A stretch of DNA of 64,000 nt from Vibrio sp. Hep-1b-8 (lineage in GTDB: Bacteria > Pseudomonadota > Gammaproteobacteria > Enterobacterales > Vibrionaceae): NCBI RefSeq assembly GCF_006124995.1, contig NZ_QEWN01000002.1:1-64000 (forward strand), in the 5' to 3' direction. Within the stretch, counting starts at the first letter, position 1. Each line of letters opens with the position of its first letter. The notes under the pieces were generated by a model. The model saw nothing but the letters and a program-made list of their open reading frames with translations. It did not search any database and was not told the DNA's origin. Positions 60,248 through 64,000 of this stretch are shown piece by piece. The position numbers were made by a program, and so were the translations under genes.

Positions 60248-61894
60248 ATGCTTGCCAACACACCAGAAAGAGATAAAACAACAGTAGAAGCCCAAGAAAC
60301 CCTACTAAAAGAAGGCATGCTTGATGTCGCTGGTACCCTTTCACCAGAGCATCAGGCGATTTTCCCTGTTGAAGCCCAAACCTTCTTATCTCTACTGTGT
60401 GAAAAGTTCGCTGGTCGAGTTGATGAACTGCTCGCTGCTCGTGAGGAGAAGCAGGCACGCATTGACGCTGGTGAACTGCCGGACTTCCTAACAGATACGC
60501 AAGATATCAGAGAAGGAAGCTGGAAAATCCAAGGGATCCCTAAAGATCTTCAAGACCGCCGCGTTGAAATCACAGGTCCTACAGACCGAAAAATGGTGAT
60601 AAACGCTCTAAACGCTAACGTAAAAGTGTTTATGGCTGACTTTGAAGACTCATTAGCTCCAGCGTGGGACAAAGTGCTTGATGGCCAAGTCAACTTACGT
60701 GATGCGGTAAATGGTGATATTAGCTACACCAATCCAGTCAATGGCAAGATCTACCAGTTGGAAGACGATCCTGCGGTTCTTATCTGCCGTGTACGTGGAC
60801 TACATCTCAAAGAAAAGCACGTTACTTTCAACGGTCAGATTATCCCTGGGGCCCTGTTTGACTTTGCGCTTTACTTTTACAACAACTATACCAGTCTGTT
60901 GAGAAAAGGCAGCGGCCCTTATTTTTACATTCCAAAGCTTCAGTCTCACACGGAAGCAAAATGGTGGAGTGAAGTGTTCCACTTTACGGAAGAATACTTC
61001 GGTCTCGACACTGGAACTATCAAGGCAACCGTACTGATCGAGACGTTACCCGCTGTGTTCGAGATGGATGAAATTCTATTTTCACTAAAAGAACATATCG
61101 TTGGTCTTAACTGTGGTCGCTGGGACTACATCTTCAGCTACATCAAAACACTGAAAAAACACCCTGACCGCGTTCTTCCTGACCGTCAGGTAGTGACAAT
61201 GGACAAGCCGTTCCTAAACGCTTACTCCCGTTTACTTGTCCGTACTTGTCATAAACGTGGTGCTTTCGCTATGGGAGGTATGGCCGCCTTTATCCCAGCG
61301 AAAGACCCACAAACTAATCAGCAAGTGCTGGATAAGGTCTATAACGACAAATCACTGGAAGCCAACAATGGTCATGACGGTACTTGGGTTGCACACCCTG
61401 GATTAGCTGACACGGCATTGGCTGTATTTGACCAAGCATTGGGACCAAGAACAAATCAGCTCAATGTATCTCGTGAACAAGATGCACCAGTGACAGCGGC
61501 AGACCTTCTTGCACCGTGTGAAGGTGACATCACAGAACAAGGTATGCGCCATAACATTCGTGTTGCTTTGCAGTACATCGAAGCGTGGATCTCAGGTAAC
61601 GGTTGTGTGCCTATCTACGGATTGATGGAAGATGCCGCGACCGCAGAAATCTCGCGTGCTTCGATTTGGCAATGGATTCAACATGGTAAATCGCTGGACA
61701 ACGGGCAAACCGTCACCAACGAGCTGTTCAAACAGTATCTGAGTGAAGAGATTGACGTTGTTAAACAAGAAGTGGGTGAGGAGCGTTACCAAGCGGGTCG
61801 CTTCGAAGAAGCTGCGGACTTGATGACTGAGCTCACGACCAGTGACCAATTAACCAATTTCTTAACTATTCCAGGTTACGACTACCTGGATTAG
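60248..61894 (+). CDS. aceB: Malate synthase A
   Basis: 548 residues, the length range of MSA. It includes VFMADFEDSLAPAWDKV, LICRVRGLHLKEKHV with the catalytic Arg, IETLPAVFEMDEILFSLKEHIVGLNCGRWDYIF, and GCVPIYGLMEDAATAEISRASIWQWI. It condenses glyoxylate and acetyl-CoA to malate in the glyoxylate shunt. The ribosome-binding site AAGGAAGAAATT is close to the ATG. aceA follows after 125 bases. Confidence 0.95.
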   Translation: MLANTPERDKTTVEAQETLLKEGMLDVAGTLSPEHQAIFPVEAQTFLSLLCEKFAGRVDELLAAREEKQARIDAGELPDFLTDTQDIREGSWKIQGIPKDLQDRRVEITGPTDRKMVINALNANVKVFMADFEDSLAPAWDKVLDGQVNLRDAVNGDISYTNPVNGKIYQLEDDPAVLICRVRGLHLKEKHVTFNGQIIPGALFDFALYFYNNYTSLLRKGSGPYFYIPKLQSHTEAKWWSEVFHFTEEYFGLDTGTIKATVLIETLPAVFEMDEILFSLKEHIVGLNCGRWDYIFSYIKTLKKHPDRVLPDRQVVTMDKPFLNAYSRLLVRTCHKRGAFAMGGMAAFIPAKDPQTNQQVLDKVYNDKSLEANNGHDGTWVAHPGLADTALAVFDQALGPRTNQLNVSREQDAPVTAADLLAPCEGDITEQGMRHNIRVALQYIEAWISGNGCVPIYGLMEDAATAEISRASIWQWIQHGKSLDNGQTVTNELFKQYLSEEIDVVKQEVGEERYQAGRFEEAADLMTELTTSDQLTNFLTIPGYDYLD

Positions 61895-62019
61895 AAATAA
61901 ACTCCACAACAATAACGTGAATGTTCTAAGGCAGAGATGGATGTACTGCCAAGGAAAAAGGAAAACATAGCGCCCGTTAACTCAACATAAGAAGCGCTCA
62001 TCAATAGAGGGATAGACCG

Positions 62020-63333
62020 ATGACTAACTTAACTCGCCGCCAACAAATTGAAGCTCTAGAAAAAGATTGGGCAACCAATCCACGCTGGAAAAACGTAAAA
62101 CGTCCTTACACTGCTGAAGAGGTTGTTGAACTACGTGGCTCAATGGTACCTGCAAATACCATCGCTCAGCGTGGTGCTGACAAACTATGGTCACTGGTGA
62201 ACGGTGATGCTAAGAAGGGTTACGTAAACTGTCTGGGCGCACTGACTGGCGGTCAAGCCGTTCAGCAAGCGAAAGCAGGTATTGAAGCGATTTACCTTTC
62301 AGGCTGGCAGGTTGCTGCAGACAACAACACTGCATCAACAATGTACCCAGACCAATCGCTATACCCAGTAGACTCTGTACCATCAGTCGTTAAGCGTATT
62401 AACAACTCATTCCGTCGTGCGGACCAAATCCAATGGTCTAACGGTAAATCACCAGCCGATGAAGGTGCTGTTGATTACTTCCTACCAATCGTTGCTGACG
62501 CAGAAGCGGGCTTTGGTGGCGTATTAAACGCATACGAACTGATGAAGTCGATGATCGAAGCGGGCGCAGCGGGTGTTCACTTTGAAGACCAACTTGCTTC
62601 TGTTAAGAAATGTGGTCACATGGGCGGTAAAGTTCTTGTTCCTACTCAAGAAGCGGTTCAAAAACTGGTTGCGGCTCGTCTAGCGGCAGACGTTGCTGGT
62701 ACAACAACACTCGTTATCGCTCGTACAGATGCGAACGCTGCTGACCTACTAACGTCTGACTGTGATTCATACGACAAAGACTTTATCGTTGGTGAGCGTA
62801 CTCAGGAAGGTTTCTACCGTGTACGTGCAGGGATTGACCAAGCGATTTCTCGTGGTCTAGCTTACGCGCCATACGCAGACTTAATTTGGTGTGAAACAGC
62901 AACGCCATGTCTAGAAGAAGCGCGTAAGTTCGCAGAAGCGATTCATGCTGAGTACCCAGAGCAGCTACTTGCGTACAACTGTTCTCCATCGTTCAACTGG
63001 GAGAAGAACCTAGATGCAGAAACCATTGCGAAATTCCAGCAAGAGCTTTCTGATATGGGCTACAAGTACCAGTTCATTACGCTGGCAGGTATTCACAACA
63101 TGTGGTTCAACATGTTCGAACTTGCTCACGACTACGCGAAAGGCGAAGGCATGCGTCACTACGTTGAGAAAGTACAGCGTCCAGAGTTCCAAGCTGCTGA
63201 GAAAGGCTACACATTCGTGGCTCACCAACAAGAAGTGGGTACAGGCTACTTCGATAAGATGACCAACACAATTCAAGGTGGTAATTCTTCTGTAACAGCA
63301 TTGACAGGTTCAACAGAAGAAGACCAATTTTAA
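62020..63333 (+). CDS. aceA: Isocitrate lyase
   Basis: 437 residues. The catalytic KKCGHMGGK signature is present in [18 protein letters not shown]. The family segments [34 protein letters not shown] and YNCSPSFNW are intact. It splits isocitrate to succinate and glyoxylate. Strong codon bias suggests high expression under gluconeogenic conditions. Two 3' hairpins follow. Confidence 0.95.
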   Translation: MTNLTRRQQIEALEKDWATNPRWKNVKRPYTAEEVVELRGSMVPANTIAQRGADKLWSLVNGDAKKGYVNCLGALTGGQAVQQAKAGIEAIYLSGWQVAADNNTASTMYPDQSLYPVDSVPSVVKRINNSFRRADQIQWSNGKSPADEGAVDYFLPIVADAEAGFGGVLNAYELMKSMIEAGAAGVHFEDQLASVKKCGHMGGKVLVPTQEAVQKLVAARLAADVAGTTTLVIARTDANAADLLTSDCDSYDKDFIVGERTQEGFYRVRAGIDQAISRGLAYAPYADLIWCETATPCLEEARKFAEAIHAEYPEQLLAYNCSPSFNWEKNLDAETIAKFQQELSDMGYKYQFITLAGIHNMWFNMFELAHDYAKGEGMRHYVEKVQRPEFQAAEKGYTFVAHQQEVGTGYFDKMTNTIQGGNSSVTALTGSTEEDQF

Positions 63334-63675
63334 TCCCTTAGCCATTAATACCCTGCCTAGTGAGTCAGAAATGCAGGCTTTGACTCACTAGCCTTTGGGT
63401 ATAGATATTCTGTTTAGGCATAAACTTTGACATGCTTTTGAGCGGTGCAGACCGCTCTTTTTTTGCCTGTAATTTCTACATTCCTCGTTTCAAGTACCCT
63501 TTTTCGAACCCTGTATAGCGGTGCTGCACAAGTCAGTTTCAGTTTGTGAATGTGGTGTTTTTCAATGGCAGATAGATGTAGCCTGCTCTGAATTAGCGGT
63601 AAGCCAAAGAGGATGTAGCATCAGGTGCCTACTCTCAGAGAGTAAGCACCGGAAAGTGTTGAGCATAAAGGGCGA
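63334..63675. other. Intergenic region aceA to the CBS gene
   Basis: 342 bases with three stem-loops: CTAGTGAGTCA/TGACTCACTAG (63357-63367, 63381-63391); the terminator at 63440-63464; and an interrupted hairpin at 63625-63651 (GGTGC, TACTCTC / GAGAGTA, GCACC) just past the CBS gene stop. No supported gene. Confidence 0.7.
63440..63464 (+). terminator. Terminator of aceBA
   Basis: A perfect 7-base stem GAGCGGT/ACCGCTC (63440-63446, 63451-63457) with a GCAG tetraloop and seven T (63458-63464). Confidence 0.9.
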
Positions 63676-64000
63676 TTATTCCATCTCTTCAGGTTCAACT
63701 TCTTCTTCTAATTCAAGTAAGTTAATTGCGATAGCGACAAAGTCACTGTCGGTGATAATTCCGACTAGTTGACCCTTTTCTACCACGGGTAAACAGCCCA
63801 CTTTGTGTTTTTGCATGTAGATAGCGCTCTCTTTTAATCCCGCTTGTGGCGCAACGGTCATCACACCGGTTTTCATGACTTCGTAAAGTGGTGTGTTAAG
63901 AGTGAATGACTGATTTTCTGGAATCTGTTGCAAGCTGGATTCTTGAGCGGCGAGCACGTCACGTTGTGAGATGACTCCAAGTAGTTTTCTGTCTGCGTCT
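63676..64000 (-). CDS. CBS-domain protein, C-terminal part (runs off the window)
   Basis: The frame is open to the right edge, so the N-terminus lies outside. From the edge it reads DADRKLLGVISQRDVLAAQ, the end of one CBS domain. A second CBS domain follows: YEVMKTGVMTVAPQAGLKESAIYMQKHKVGCLPVVEKGQLVGIITDSDFVAIAINLL. An acidic tail closes it (EEEVEPEEME). CBS pairs bind adenine nucleotides; the partner function is unknown. An in-frame GTG at 63957 falls inside the domain and is not a credible start. Confidence 0.8.
   Translation of the reverse strand, partial: DADRKLLGVISQRDVLAAQESSLQQIPENQSFTLNTPLYEVMKTGVMTVAPQAGLKESAIYMQKHKVGCLPVVEKGQLVGIITDSDFVAIAINLLELEEEVEPEEME

Noticed and set aside
60008-60295. 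A 95-codon antisense frame in the aceB leader
   Set aside because: It overlaps the aceB start, has unusual Phe/Leu/Ser composition from AT-rich DNA and no ribosome-binding site.

Overview
The window reads as a chromosomal segment of a Vibrio or very close relative. The reasons are a divergent prx2-oxyR2 pair of the type described in V. vulnificus, a second EF-G gene, the long (343-residue) form of DapD, and isc, gal, ebg and glp genes collinear with their E. coli counterparts but embedded in different surroundings. This assignment rests on protein recognition alone; no database search was run. I see no rRNA, tRNA or CRISPR array.

Layout. 1-676 is the 3' end of an IS66-family element. 678-2298 holds a coupled pair for exported proteins (metallophosphoesterase, beta-barrel-like protein). 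2.4-11.9 kb is housekeeping: suhB, trmJ, then the full iron-sulfur assembly operon iscRSUA-hscBA-fdx-iscX with two abutting IscR operators, followed by pepB and ndk. 12.1-14.2 kb is an EF-G paralogue. 14.3-17.9 kb carries a LysR regulator, an acyl-CoA ligase and an AraC regulator.

18.3-31.0 kb is a complete Flp/Tad pilus locus, all on the + strand: two Flp prepilins, prepilin peptidase, an accessory AAA+ ATPase, CpaB, the secretin, a small lipoprotein, three pseudopilin-like proteins, TadZ, TadA, TadB, TadC and a TPR lipoprotein. A CRP-like site lies between this locus and the divergent AraC gene. 31.1-34.4 kb holds a chromate-type transporter, a divergent LysR gene and a PAP2-family membrane protein.

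34.6-49.3 kb is a galactoside island: ygjI, ebgC and ebgA on the - strand, ebgR on the - strand, galETKM on the + strand, then galR further out beyond a LysR/aldo-keto reductase pair. EbgA/EbgC would release galactose, GalM, GalK, GalT and GalE would carry it to glucose-1-phosphate, and YgjI is the only transporter in the cluster. Two operator-like words recur in the ebgA promoter, the ebgR-galE gap and the galR-upstream gap, which suggests shared control by EbgR and GalR.

49.4-51.9 kb holds a CsaA-like tRNA-binding protein, a gamma-glutamylcyclotransferase-like protein and NnrS. 51.9-56.1 kb is glpD, glpR and glpK, with shared operator-like words upstream of each. 56.5-59.5 kb is dapD, then prx2 divergent from oxyR2. 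59.5-63.3 kb is the glyoxylate shunt operon aceBA behind a 710-base leader rich in palindromes. A partial CBS-domain gene runs off the right edge.

The most interesting items are the uncharacterised AAA+ ATPase and unusual gene order of the Tad locus, the ebg-ygjI-gal island with its shared operators and with the ancestral 'weak lactase' residues retained in EbgA, the OxyR2 residue signature, and the palindromic aceB leader.
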